From: Paenibacillus oralis
Lineage (GTDB): Bacteria > Bacillota > Bacilli > Paenibacillales > Paenibacillaceae
DNA length: 64,000 bases
Assembly (NCBI RefSeq): GCF_003863965.1
Contig: NZ_RRCN01000001.1
Coordinates: 62,001-126,000 of the forward strand
Direction: 5' to 3'
The position numbers were made by a program, and so were the translations under genes. Positions 53,047 to 61,296 of the stretch are shown here, one piece after another (the stretch's first letter is position 1; each line of letters begins with the position of its first letter). The notes beneath the pieces were generated by a model. The model did no database searches. It worked only from the letters and a program-made list of their open reading frames with translations, and was not told the DNA's origin.

Positions 53047-53847
53047 CTATACTTCTATGGGCGAGACGGGAATCAACCGTTCCAGCCTTTTCCACCCAAT
53101 CCCGTAAGTAACAAACACGGGTTCGTATGTCCCGCCCCATCGTATCAAAGCTTGACGGATGGACCATTCCACCATCTCGGCGTATAAGGCGACCTGATTC
53201 GTATGGTTGTTGGGATGCCGGCGGTGGATATACAGCATTTGATCGACCCAATGGAACCGGTAACGTTCAATGAGCCGCAGCAATACTTGCTTATCCTCCA
53301 TTACCCGACCGTCATACGGGTCGTCCGTCGGCCACCCTCCGATGGCGCAGATCGCGCTCGTCCGGTAGAAGCGGGGCCACAAGGAAGTATTCGCCAAAAT
53401 AAAGTCGTATTTGTCGGTGAATGGACGGCCCTGGTTCGTTGTGGTAAACATCAGGTTGCCCTGATCGTCCTCATGGATCACCTGCATGTTTCCGGAGAAC
53501 ACCGCAACGTCTTCCGGCTGTTTCCACGCTTCGCCGGTCAGGATCTGGAGCGTGTGAGGGAAAAACTTGTCGTCGCTGTCCAATTGAACGATAAACGGCG
53601 TATTCGCCAATTCAAGCCCCCGGTTCAGCGCCCGGGATTGGCCGACGTTCTTCTCCAGTTTTAGCAGCTTGATCCGGGAATCCTGAAGATGTTTTTGGAT
53701 TTGCGAATGATAATTTTGCGTGGATCCGTCATCGATCAAAATCAGCTTCCAGTCCGTAAACGTCTGTCCGATGACGCTTTCGACGGCTTCCCGTAAAAAC
53801 CGCCCGGGGTTGTAGAAAGGCATTAATACCGTTACGGGCGTATTCAT
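53047..53847 (-). CDS. GT2 family glycosyltransferase
   Basis: The 266-residue GT-A enzyme is the closest paralogue of the GT2 domain of 51833-53029: VTVLMPFYNPGRFLREAVESVIGQTFTDWKLILIDDGST, the DSDDK metal motif, WPRFYRTSAICAIGGWPTDDPYDGRVMEDK and the end GWKRLERLIPVSP. Note the Lys after DSDD where the sibling has Trp. The frame is open to 54018, but ATG 53847 with GGGGG is the real start. Tandem duplication with the neighbour is evident. Confidence 0.92.
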   Translation of the reverse strand: MNTPVTVLMPFYNPGRFLREAVESVIGQTFTDWKLILIDDGSTQNYHSQIQKHLQDSRIKLLKLEKNVGQSRALNRGLELANTPFIVQLDSDDKFFPHTLQILTGEAWKQPEDVAVFSGNMQVIHEDDQGNLMFTTTNQGRPFTDKYDFILANTSLWPRFYRTSAICAIGGWPTDDPYDGRVMEDKQVLLRLIERYRFHWVDQMLYIHRRHPNNHTNQVALYAEMVEWSIRQALIRWGGTYEPVFVTYGIGWKRLERLIPVSPIEV

Positions 53848-53863
53848 GAACGTGATCCCCCTT

Positions 53864-54919
53864 TTATTTACTATATTGATCGCGGCATTTGCGGATAAAT
53901 TCATACCAAAGCTTGGCAATTTCATGGGGTTCTCCCCGCAAGCTTTCCTTGATCGCCGCTTCCGACAAACGGCTCGCCTTTGCGGAATCGTTGAGGAGCA
54001 TGGACAAGGCGTCGGCATACTTGTTTAACGATGGCTCCGTCCATTCGTACGGTATGCTCGTAGCCGGGGGATGCCCCCACTTCATTTCCTCCAGCAGCAT
54101 TTGGCTCCCGGCGACTTCAGGCAGCGCAGCTACTTTTGCCGCGATAACCGGCACGCCGCATGCCATCGCCTCCCGGACATGGGAAGGACAATTTTCCCAC
54201 TTGCTGCCGCATACCAACACATGCCATCGGCGAATGATTTCCGGCATTCTGGAATGCGGAACGGCGGTCAAAATTTTAACGTTAGGCAACGGTTCCTTCA
54301 TCCATTCATGTTTGAATTTTGGGGGTTCGGCATGGATCATTTCAAAGGTAACCTCCGGGAACCGTTTGGCCAAATACGGGATGACTTCAGCCCCCTTCGT
54401 ATATTTGCTGGGGTGATCGTATCCGATCCAACCGACCGTAGGATGGCCGGTACGTTGGCCCGGATAAAACAACGTACGGTCAATCATATTGGGGATAATT
54501 GTGACGAGATTCGGATCATACCCCTTCCAACGGTCCAGCAAATTCTTTTTCTGGAACTCTGAATATACCACCACAGGAACCATGGCTTTCGGCGGTTTGG
54601 ATAATTCGATATTAGGTCCCATGCTCCAGCCGCGGCTTCGTGTTTCTTGATCATACTGCCACGTATTGAAGAAATAGTGATTCCAATAACCGGGTTCGTT
54701 CATGGCAACCAGATTAACATGCTCCATTCCCTGCGGACGAGTATCTCCCTTCCGTAAAGTGAAAGCGATATTCAAATCAGCAGGACATAGGAGGGATAAC
54801 CACTTTGCGCGAATCTTGGCTTCGATCACGGGACCTTTGGCGGCTTCAAGCTTAATAAAATCGGTAACGAATTTGAAAGAAAACACCGAGGGATCAACCT
54901 TTGTTCCGGTTTGTTTCAT
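53864..54919 (-). CDS. GT4-like glycosyltransferase
   Basis: The 351-residue protein has a donor-binding half typical of GT4: NMIDRTLFYPG, VGWIGYDHPSKYTKGAEVIPYL, VLVCGSKWENCPSHVREAMACGVPVIAAKVAALPEVAG. The N-terminal half is divergent. It begins the five-gene GT operon that ends at 50232. About 280 bases upstream, up to the terminator at 55116-55159, should hold its promoter. I could not define it. Confidence 0.85.
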   Translation of the reverse strand: MKQTGTKVDPSVFSFKFVTDFIKLEAAKGPVIEAKIRAKWLSLLCPADLNIAFTLRKGDTRPQGMEHVNLVAMNEPGYWNHYFFNTWQYDQETRSRGWSMGPNIELSKPPKAMVPVVVYSEFQKKNLLDRWKGYDPNLVTIIPNMIDRTLFYPGQRTGHPTVGWIGYDHPSKYTKGAEVIPYLAKRFPEVTFEMIHAEPPKFKHEWMKEPLPNVKILTAVPHSRMPEIIRRWHVLVCGSKWENCPSHVREAMACGVPVIAAKVAALPEVAGSQMLLEEMKWGHPPATSIPYEWTEPSLNKYADALSMLLNDSAKASRLSEAAIKESLRGEPHEIAKLWYEFIRKCRDQYSK

Positions 54920-55115
54920 GCTGCCCCTCCTTTCTTGGGATTTCGGTTCAAACCTGAAGAATCTCGGTAAACTTTAAAATCGCGAAGTGAAAATTTTTGA
55001 ATTCTATGAAATGGCACCGTCAACCTCCTCTCAGATTTTTTTAGTTTCGTAGTTTACTATATTCTCTTAAAAAGTAAGAGGTTTGAGCCAAGCGCGTAAT
55101 TCCGAACCCAGGCGC

Positions 55116-55159
55116 AAAAAAAACGCGAGGGGGGGAAGCGTCAGCCTCCTGCTCTCGCG
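55116..55159 (-). terminator. Terminator of the deoxysugar/GT operon
   Basis: CGCGAG and CTCGCG form the stem on the minus strand, followed by eight T (complement of 55116-55123), about 40 bases after the last GT2 stop. Confidence 0.75.
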
Positions 55160-55199
55160 CTGAAATCTCTATATGTCATTAGAAGGTGAAAATCCGGGA

Positions 55200-55922
55200 T
55201 CAGATGTTCATCAAGGACAAAATCCGCGTCACCCGCTCCCGGTATCGGTTCCGGGTAGAGGCGATCTCTGGCTGGATTTGCTCATGGTGCCGCAGCGTCC
55301 CCATTCCTTCGTGCCAGCGGTAGCCGGTCAGGGGTTCATTCAAAAACGGAAAATGCGTTCCGGTCTGAATCACCCTGAACCAGAAATCGAGATCATGCGT
55401 ATACGGCAGCGACTCGTCAAACAAACCGATGGCCGCGAACAGATCCCGCCGGATCATCACCGTGCAGCCATTAACCGGGTTCGCGTGCAGAAAACACCGG
55501 TAAAAATCGGCGCTGCTCCGCAGCATATCGGCCGGGACCGCATTGGACCGCGTCACGTGGCCCGCGCTGTCGATACAATGAAAATTCGTATGGGATATGG
55601 CGGCGTTTTGCCGCTGCATGAAAGCGACTTGACGGCTGATTTTCTTCGGATAAAAAATATCGTCCGAACTGAGCCACGCGATGTATTCCCCGCTTGCATG
55701 GCGGATGCCGTGATTAAGCGCCGAGGCCGTTCCGCCGTTTGCTTTTCCCAAATAATGAATACGCGGACGGTACGGCGCAAGCCGCTCCGCATGGCTGGTT
55801 GAGCCGTCGTCGACCACGATCACCTCCAGCGAACGGTAGGTCTGGTTCAAGGCGCTTTGAACCGCCTGATCCACGTACGGGCAGTTATAAAACGGGATTA
55901 CGACCGAAACCGTCGGTTTCAT
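55200..55922 (-). CDS. GT2 family glycosyltransferase
   Basis: The 240-residue GT-A enzyme has VSVVIPFYNCPYVDQAVQSALNQTYRSLEVIVVDDGST, the metal motif SSDD, NPVNGCTVMIRRDLFAAIGLFDESLPYTHDLDFWFRV and a C-terminal helix. The ATG at 55922 overlaps the stop of the SDR gene (ATGA) and has AGGAG upstream. The frame runs further upstream but only antisense to the SDR gene. It is the last gene of the sugar-nucleotide operon and may use its product. Confidence 0.92.
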   Translation of the reverse strand: MKPTVSVVIPFYNCPYVDQAVQSALNQTYRSLEVIVVDDGSTSHAERLAPYRPRIHYLGKANGGTASALNHGIRHASGEYIAWLSSDDIFYPKKISRQVAFMQRQNAAISHTNFHCIDSAGHVTRSNAVPADMLRSSADFYRCFLHANPVNGCTVMIRRDLFAAIGLFDESLPYTHDLDFWFRVIQTGTHFPFLNEPLTGYRWHEGMGTLRHHEQIQPEIASTRNRYRERVTRILSLMNI

Positions 55923-56863
55923 CGAAACTCTCCTTTCGTACCGCGAAAATAACCAATCACGTCGGTTAACGAGGCGGTAAACGGCATAAGCGGCTGCCAG
56001 CCCAGCCCGTACAGAAACTCCGGCGCGGCCGGCGTCTCCCCTCCGCCCGGAGACTGTGGGTCGGAGTCCCCCCACTGCAGGGGAATCCGGGTCCCCGCAA
56101 GCTGCTGCATCGTTTCCGCCACCTCCAAAAGGCTCCGCTCCTGCCCCGAGCATACCGGATATTCCTCGCCGCTGCGGCCGTAAGCGAGCAAATATCCGTA
56201 AGCGCGGACCGCATCGCGGACATCGAGGAAATCGCGCCGCGCAAGCCGGGATGACAGCCGGAACGGTTCGTTCGTGCTGCCGAGCTCCGCCTGGGCGATC
56301 CGCCTGGCAAGCAGCGAGCAAATCCCCGTCGATGGGCCCGGTCCGATCAAATTGGAAGGCTCCGCCACCATGATGAACTGGTTGAACAGCGCTTGCCAGG
56401 AAAGGGCGATGACCTTTTGCAAGCTTTTGCTCAGGCTGTAGGGATGAGGCGGACGGTAAGGGGGCGAAAGCGGAACCGATAAGCGCGACCCCGCAATGAG
56501 CACGCGGCAGTCCGGAAACGGACGCAGCGCCTCAAGCAGGGACAGCAAGGAAAAAACGTTGGTTTGCATATATAGCAGCGGGTCATCCCATGATTCGGGG
56601 ACGGAATTTTTGCCTCCGAGATGCAGCACGTAATCGGGGGCTGCTTCGCGAACGATCGCCTTCAATTGCTGCGAGTCCAGCAGATCGCAGGGATAATACC
56701 GGATTCCCGTGTCCGCGCCGGACAAATCCGGGATCCGGTTGTGCACGAGCCCGGCGACCTTCATGCCGAGCCCCGCAAAATACCGGCAGGCGTGGGCGCC
56801 GGTAAACCCCGCCGCGCCCGTAACGAGAATGACGCGGCCTAGCAGTGCTTCTCCTTCGTCCAT
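55919..56863 (-). CDS. NAD(P)-dependent sugar-nucleotide epimerase/dehydratase (SDR)
   Basis: The 314-residue protein has VILVTGAAGFTGAHACRYF, the substrate region LHLGGKNSVPESWDDP (usual in GDP-mannose dehydratase-like SDRs), a Ser/Arg-Leu-Ser block and catalytic Tyr-Lys in HPYSLSKSLQ. The nucleotide-sugar is not clear. It starts with a GGAGG site and overlaps the upstream reductase gene by 25 bases. Confidence 0.82.
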   Translation of the reverse strand: MDEGEALLGRVILVTGAAGFTGAHACRYFAGLGMKVAGLVHNRIPDLSGADTGIRYYPCDLLDSQQLKAIVREAAPDYVLHLGGKNSVPESWDDPLLYMQTNVFSLLSLLEALRPFPDCRVLIAGSRLSVPLSPPYRPPHPYSLSKSLQKVIALSWQALFNQFIMVAEPSNLIGPGPSTGICSLLARRIAQAELGSTNEPFRLSSRLARRDFLDVRDAVRAYGYLLAYGRSGEEYPVCSGQERSLLEVAETMQQLAGTRIPLQWGDSDPQSPGGGETPAAPEFLYGLGWQPLMPFTASLTDVIGYFRGTKGEFR

Positions 56864-57672
56864 CGTTCCAACTCCTCCAGCATCTCACGATAATGAGGCA
56901 CCTCGTACTTCCAATCGCCGCGGGCCTGGATCAGGGTCCGATCCTGAACCGGCTCATCGCTGGGAACGACGGCGATATCCGTCCGGCCCCAGATCTCCCG
57001 GAACAGAAGCAGCAAATCATGTTTGCTGATTGGCTCCGGGGAGGCAAGATGAATCAGGCCCGAAACCGGAGAATCCAGCAGCAAGTCGACGGCTTTGGCC
57101 AGCTCGAGCGTCGTCACGCCGTTCCACAGCACCTTCCGGTAGCCGGAAACCGTCCCTTGGCTGTTCATAAACCAATGCATCAGCCCGATGCCGCCAGGGC
57201 GGATTTCCGGACCGATGATAGAAGTGCGGATCGTCACGTGGCCGGGCGCCCGGACTTCGCCGAGCGCTTTCGTCAGCGCGTAAACGCTCGTGCCGTCCGG
57301 CTCGTCATCCTCGCGGTAGCCGCCGCGCATGCCGGAAAACACGCAGTCCGTGCTGATATGGATCAGCCGGGCGCAGGCAATATCGGCTGCGAGGGCAAGG
57401 CGGTGCGGCAGGAAGCCGTTGATGTGATACGCGGCGATCTTGTCTCGCTCGGCAAACTGGTTCAGTACGCCGATCGCGTTGACAATGACGTCCGGCCGTA
57501 CCGCTTCGACCACCTTCTCGACCATCACGCAGTCGGCGGCGTCCATGACCAGCCCGTTCGGATCCTTGGGATCGCGCGTCGTGTAAAACACGCTGTGCCG
57601 CCCCTGCCGCCGGAAATAGTCCACCAGGATGTGGCCGGCCATCCCGTTTCCGCCCAAAATCAGCAGCTTCAT
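56839..57672 (-). CDS. RmlD-type deoxysugar-nucleotide reductase (WbvR/CapF-like, no cupin)
   Basis: The 277-residue SDR has MKLLILGGNGMAGHILVDYF, VNAIGVLNQFAERDKIAAYHINGFLPHRLA, HISTDCVFSGMRGGYREDD and VYALTKALGEVRA. It lies between a CapE-type dehydratase and a SDR/GT2 pair, the place of CapF/FnlB or WbvR. CapF proteins carry a C-terminal cupin domain that is absent here, so the shorter WbvR-like reductase of the UDP-L-QuiNAc route is a closer match. Coupled to its neighbour by a 4-base overlap. Confidence 0.82.
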   Translation of the reverse strand: MKLLILGGNGMAGHILVDYFRRQGRHSVFYTTRDPKDPNGLVMDAADCVMVEKVVEAVRPDVIVNAIGVLNQFAERDKIAAYHINGFLPHRLALAADIACARLIHISTDCVFSGMRGGYREDDEPDGTSVYALTKALGEVRAPGHVTIRTSIIGPEIRPGGIGLMHWFMNSQGTVSGYRKVLWNGVTTLELAKAVDLLLDSPVSGLIHLASPEPISKHDLLLLFREIWGRTDIAVVPSDEPVQDRTLIQARGDWKYEVPHYREMLEELERWTKEKHC

Positions 57673-58655
57673 GACAGGAACCCCCCGCGCCGCAGGATGC
57701 TCCAAATCTCCTCTTTTGACATCAGATTGTCGGCGGAGCTGAAGCTCGTGAAGGAAACCGGCGGGCAATGCTCGTACCGTTCCTTCAGCTCGGGCATATT
57801 AATCGTCGGCAAAATGACGAGATACTGTTCATCGTAAACGACCGTCGACAGGCTTTCGAATTCGCTCATCAAAATTTCATGGATTTTCTCGCCCGGCCGA
57901 ATCCCCCGTTCCACCAGCTTGACGTCCGGCAAACCGGAATCCTCGATCAGCACCTCGGCGAGGTCGACGATCCGGCACGTCGGCATCGTCATGACGAAAA
58001 TTTCGCCGCCGACGCTTTCGATCGACGCTTTGAACAGCAGGGAAATGGCGTCGGGAAGCGTAAGGAAAAAGCGCGTCATGTTCATATCGGTGATCGAGAC
58101 TTCGCCTTTTTGGCGGATTTGATCCTTGAACAGATGCACGACGCTGCCGTTCGTACCCAGCACATTGCCGCCCCGCACCGTGACGAAGCGGGTTTTGCCG
58201 CGCAGCAAATTGGCGTAGACGATCAGCTTTTCGCCGATGGCCTTCGTCATCCCGTAAAAATTGGACGGATTGGCGGATTTATCCGTTGAAATGTAAATCA
58301 CTTTTTCCACGTCGTTTTCAAGCGCGGCCTCGATGACGTTTTGCGTGCCGATCACGTTCGTCTTGAGCGCCTCATAGGGCTGATCCTCGCACACCGGCAC
58401 ATGCTTCAAAGCCGCCAGATGAAACACGTAATCGACGCCCTGACAGGCGGTCGACAACGCTTCCTTGTCGCGGATGTCGCCGATGCAGAAGCTGAGCCGA
58501 TGATCCTCGAATTCCCGGTTCATGGCGACCTGGGCGGATTCGCTTCGAGAATAGATGATGACTTCCCGCGGCTGCTGCGGAAGCAGTTGCTGAATGAGTT
58601 CATGGCCCCAGGAACCGGTCCCCCCGGTTACCAATATACGTTTATTCTCAAACAT
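57669..58655 (-). CDS. UDP-GlcNAc 4,6-dehydratase/5-epimerase, CapE/WbjB type
   Basis: The 328-residue enzyme starts the path from UDP-GlcNAc to UDP-6-deoxy-L-hexosamines. It has ILVTGGTGSWGHELIQQLL, FHLAALKHVPVCEDQPYEALKTNVIGTQNVIEAAL, YISTDKSANPSNFYGMTKAIGEKL, VRGGNVLGTNGSVVHLF and TRFFLTLPDAISLLF, all typical of this short-type inverting dehydratase group. ATG 58655 with GGAGGG is chosen over the longer frame to 58685. It overlaps the upstream epimerase by eight bases. Confidence 0.9.
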   Translation of the reverse strand: MFENKRILVTGGTGSWGHELIQQLLPQQPREVIIYSRSESAQVAMNREFEDHRLSFCIGDIRDKEALSTACQGVDYVFHLAALKHVPVCEDQPYEALKTNVIGTQNVIEAALENDVEKVIYISTDKSANPSNFYGMTKAIGEKLIVYANLLRGKTRFVTVRGGNVLGTNGSVVHLFKDQIRQKGEVSITDMNMTRFFLTLPDAISLLFKASIESVGGEIFVMTMPTCRIVDLAEVLIEDSGLPDVKLVERGIRPGEKIHEILMSEFESLSTVVYDEQYLVILPTINMPELKERYEHCPPVSFTSFSSADNLMSKEEIWSILRRGGFLS

Positions 58656-59739
58656 GCCGTTTCCCTCCAAGCAGAAATTTGACAACCTTTACCGATACAT
58701 CCTTGGCCAAATAGCCCTGCGGGGGCTCCCAATCCCGAGGCAGCTCGATCATCGCCGCCGCCGACCGCAGGATGCTGACCGCATCCAGGCCGGACACGAT
58801 GTTGCTTCCGCAATCAACCGTTTCCGGCCGCTCCGTCGTACGCCGCAGCGTCACGGTCGGCACCCCCATAATGCAGCATTCTTCCTGCACGGTGCCGCTG
58901 TCTGTCAAGGCACAGCAGGTGTGGCGTTCCAGTTTGACGAAATCAAAAAAGCCAAACGGCTCATGGAACTCGACGAGCGGATGCATGCTCATCCGCAGTT
59001 CCTCCGTCATTTTGGAGCGGGTGCGCGGATGAAGGCTGCATATGAGGCGTCTTCCGTACGTTTCGGCCACCTTGTTCAGGCCATTCAGGATTTCGCGCAA
59101 ATGTTCGGGGCGATCCACATTTTCGGCGCGATGCGCCGTCACCAGAAAATAATCGCCCGCTGTCAGATTCAGCCGCTGCAGAATATCGCTGCTTGAGATT
59201 TCACGTTCATAGTGCTGAAGCACTTCATAAATCGGGTTGCCCGTAAGCACGATGTTGCGGCTGGGGGTCCCTTCGGCGAGAAGATGCTGCTTGCTTTGCT
59301 GCGTATAAGGCATGTTGATCGAAGAGACGGCATCGATGATTTTGCGGTTCTTCTCCTCCGGAACCTCCAGATCGAAGCAGCGGTTTCCCGCTTCCATATG
59401 CGCAACCGGAATCCCCATCCGCTCGGCCAAAATCGCGCATAAGGCGCTGTTCGTATCCCCCAGCAGCAGCACCCGGTCCGGCTTCTCGTCCTCCAGAATC
59501 CGTTCCATTTGCGAGAACATGGCGGCGAGCTGGCCGCCGAGCGTCGCCTGGCGGTCCTGAAGGGAATAGTCCGGTTCCCTTAGGCCGAGTTGCCGAAAAA
59601 AAATGCCGCTTAAGCTGGAGGTGAAGTTTTGCCCGGTATGCACCAGAACGTGGCGATCCGCGTACCGGTCGAGCAGCGGGATGATCAGGCTGAGGCGAAT
59701 GATTTCCGGGCGGGTGCCCAGTATCGTCATGATTTTCAC
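58648..59739 (-). CDS. UDP-N-acetylhexosamine 2-epimerase (WecB/CapG/FnlC type)
   Basis: The 363-residue GT-B-fold enzyme has IMTILGTRPEIIRLSLIIPLLD, HTGQNFTSSLSGIFF, LLLGDTNSALCAILAERMGIPVAHMEAGNRC, VTAHRAENVDRPEHL and TDSGTVQEECCIMGVPTVTLR. GNRC instead of GLRT is seen in the L-sugar 2-epimerases (CapG/FnlC/WbvD), which invert C2 of the reduced 6-deoxy sugar. Together with the CapE- and RmlD-type genes it completes the route. It begins with GTG after GGGAG. Confidence 0.9.
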   Translation of the reverse strand: MKIMTILGTRPEIIRLSLIIPLLDRYADRHVLVHTGQNFTSSLSGIFFRQLGLREPDYSLQDRQATLGGQLAAMFSQMERILEDEKPDRVLLLGDTNSALCAILAERMGIPVAHMEAGNRCFDLEVPEEKNRKIIDAVSSINMPYTQQSKQHLLAEGTPSRNIVLTGNPIYEVLQHYEREISSSDILQRLNLTAGDYFLVTAHRAENVDRPEHLREILNGLNKVAETYGRRLICSLHPRTRSKMTEELRMSMHPLVEFHEPFGFFDFVKLERHTCCALTDSGTVQEECCIMGVPTVTLRRTTERPETVDCGSNIVSGLDAVSILRSAAAMIELPRDWEPPQGYLAKDVSVKVVKFLLGGKRHV

Positions 59740-59765
59740 ATTCTCACTCCCTGGTTGTAGTGTCG

Positions 59766-61256
59766 TTACGGATGGCGGCGTACGGGAGCGGAACGCCGGC
59801 GCTGCCGCCCGGGTTTCCGCGAACGAATGCTTCCCGCGGAGGAACGCGCGGGCCGGCGCCGGTGTTTTCGCGCCGCCGGGCGCCGCCTCCGCTTTCCGGC
59901 GGAACGGCTAACGCCCGTCCGCTTCTTGGCCCCGGCGGGCCGCAGGCGGCGTTTGGCTTTGGCGGAGCGTGCACGGCGTCTTGCGCCAGAGGCGAGCCGG
60001 GGCGCGTCATGCGCGGAAGGCGCAGGCTCCGCGGCCGCTCCGGCTTCATCCGCAGGAGTATCTCCCGGAGCGGAGGTCAAGCGGTGCAGATGCTCCAAAA
60101 GCTCGTGAAACCGGCCCATATAGGCGGCCGGGCCAAATGCCTCCTCCACCCGGATGCGGTTTTCTTGGCCGATGGCCGAAATCGTTCCGGGAGAGGCCAG
60201 CAAACCGGATATTTTGGCCGACAGGCCGGTGATGTCCCCGGACGTAACCAGATAATCCCCGTTGCCCGTGGCTTGTAAAATTTCCTGTAAACCGCCGGAG
60301 GCGTAAGCCACCACCGGTTTGCCGAAGATCATCGCTTCCATGGCCGTCATCCCGAACCCTTCGTTGATCAGGCTCGGAATGACCGCGATGTCCATGGCGC
60401 TGTAAGCCGCCTCGATCCTGTCCTCGTGGTCGACGAAGACGATGCGGCCGCTTCCCGCCTGGCCCGCCAGCTTGCGCAAAGAGCGGTGGAAGGCGCTGTC
60501 CGCCTCCCCGCCGATGACGACGAACCGGGCATGCGGAAACGCCTCTTTGAGCCCCAGGGCGGCCTGGATAAAATGCTCGGCTCCTTTCTCGCGGATGAGA
60601 AAAGAGGAAATGTATCCGACCACCGTCTCCTCCGGCCGAATCCCCCATTCCCGCCGTTTGCCAAGCCGCAGCTGCGGCCATTTCCCGGGCGGCTTGAACT
60701 CCCCGCTCTCCCAGGAAGGAAACAACTGGCTCAGCTTATCCGCCGCAACCTCCCTGCGGAAGGGGTTTAGCGCCGCTTCGGATATCCCGACGATCCGGTC
60801 GCTGTAAAGATCGACCAGCCGGACCGCCTCTCCGGCATAGCCGTTGTCCGGCACGACCTCGGTGATATGCCACACCACCGGAATGCCAAGCCTTTTGGCC
60901 GCAAACGGCGGCACGATATTGACGCAGGTATTGACGAATACGACATCCGGCCGATTTGCGGCAAGCAGGCCGGTTAATTGCGCAGCAGCACTGCCGCCCA
61001 TCAGCCCCTCCGCGTCCCGGTATAACCCTTCATACGGGGAGCACATCCCGTACAACAGGGGGATATCCCAAATCAGAACGCCGATTCCGCTGCGCCGGGC
61101 CAAAGAGGTTAACCGGCCTTCCTGGGGGGCGATCAGCGTGCAGTCAAAGTCGGCGGATAGCTTCCTGGCCACAAAAAGCAGCAGCTTTTCGGCCCCCGTA
61201 ATATTGCGGACATTGCTGACATGCGAGAACAAGAACAGCTTCTTTCGCTCCGGCAA
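59766..61256 (-). CDS. GT4 glycosyltransferase with strongly basic C-terminal tail
   Basis: The 496-residue protein has a complete GT4 fold: VSNVRNITGAEKLLLFVARKL, IPVVWHITEVVPDNG, VVGYISSFLIREKGAEHFIQAAL, FVVIGGEADSAF and IAVIPSLINEGFGMTAMEAMIFGKPVVAYASGG. After about residue 395 follow an Ala/Pro/Asp linker and a final 77-residue stretch in which 34 residues are Arg or Lys (RRRRPAARKHRRRP and similar). Such tails occur in CotG-like spore coat proteins but not in ordinary glycosyltransferases. The TTG at 61256 is five bases after AGGTGA. A GTG at 61265 lies inside the ribosome site. Confidence 0.85.
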   Translation of the reverse strand: MPERKKLFLFSHVSNVRNITGAEKLLLFVARKLSADFDCTLIAPQEGRLTSLARRSGIGVLIWDIPLLYGMCSPYEGLYRDAEGLMGGSAAAQLTGLLAANRPDVVFVNTCVNIVPPFAAKRLGIPVVWHITEVVPDNGYAGEAVRLVDLYSDRIVGISEAALNPFRREVAADKLSQLFPSWESGEFKPPGKWPQLRLGKRREWGIRPEETVVGYISSFLIREKGAEHFIQAALGLKEAFPHARFVVIGGEADSAFHRSLRKLAGQAGSGRIVFVDHEDRIEAAYSAMDIAVIPSLINEGFGMTAMEAMIFGKPVVAYASGGLQEILQATGNGDYLVTSGDITGLSAKISGLLASPGTISAIGQENRIRVEEAFGPAAYMGRFHELLEHLHRLTSAPGDTPADEAGAAAEPAPSAHDAPRLASGARRRARSAKAKRRLRPAGAKKRTGVSRSAGKRRRRPAARKHRRRPARSSAGSIRSRKPGRQRRRSAPVRRHP

Positions 61257-61296
61257 CGCCGTCACCTCCGTTTATGAAGATCCCCGGACCTTGCCG

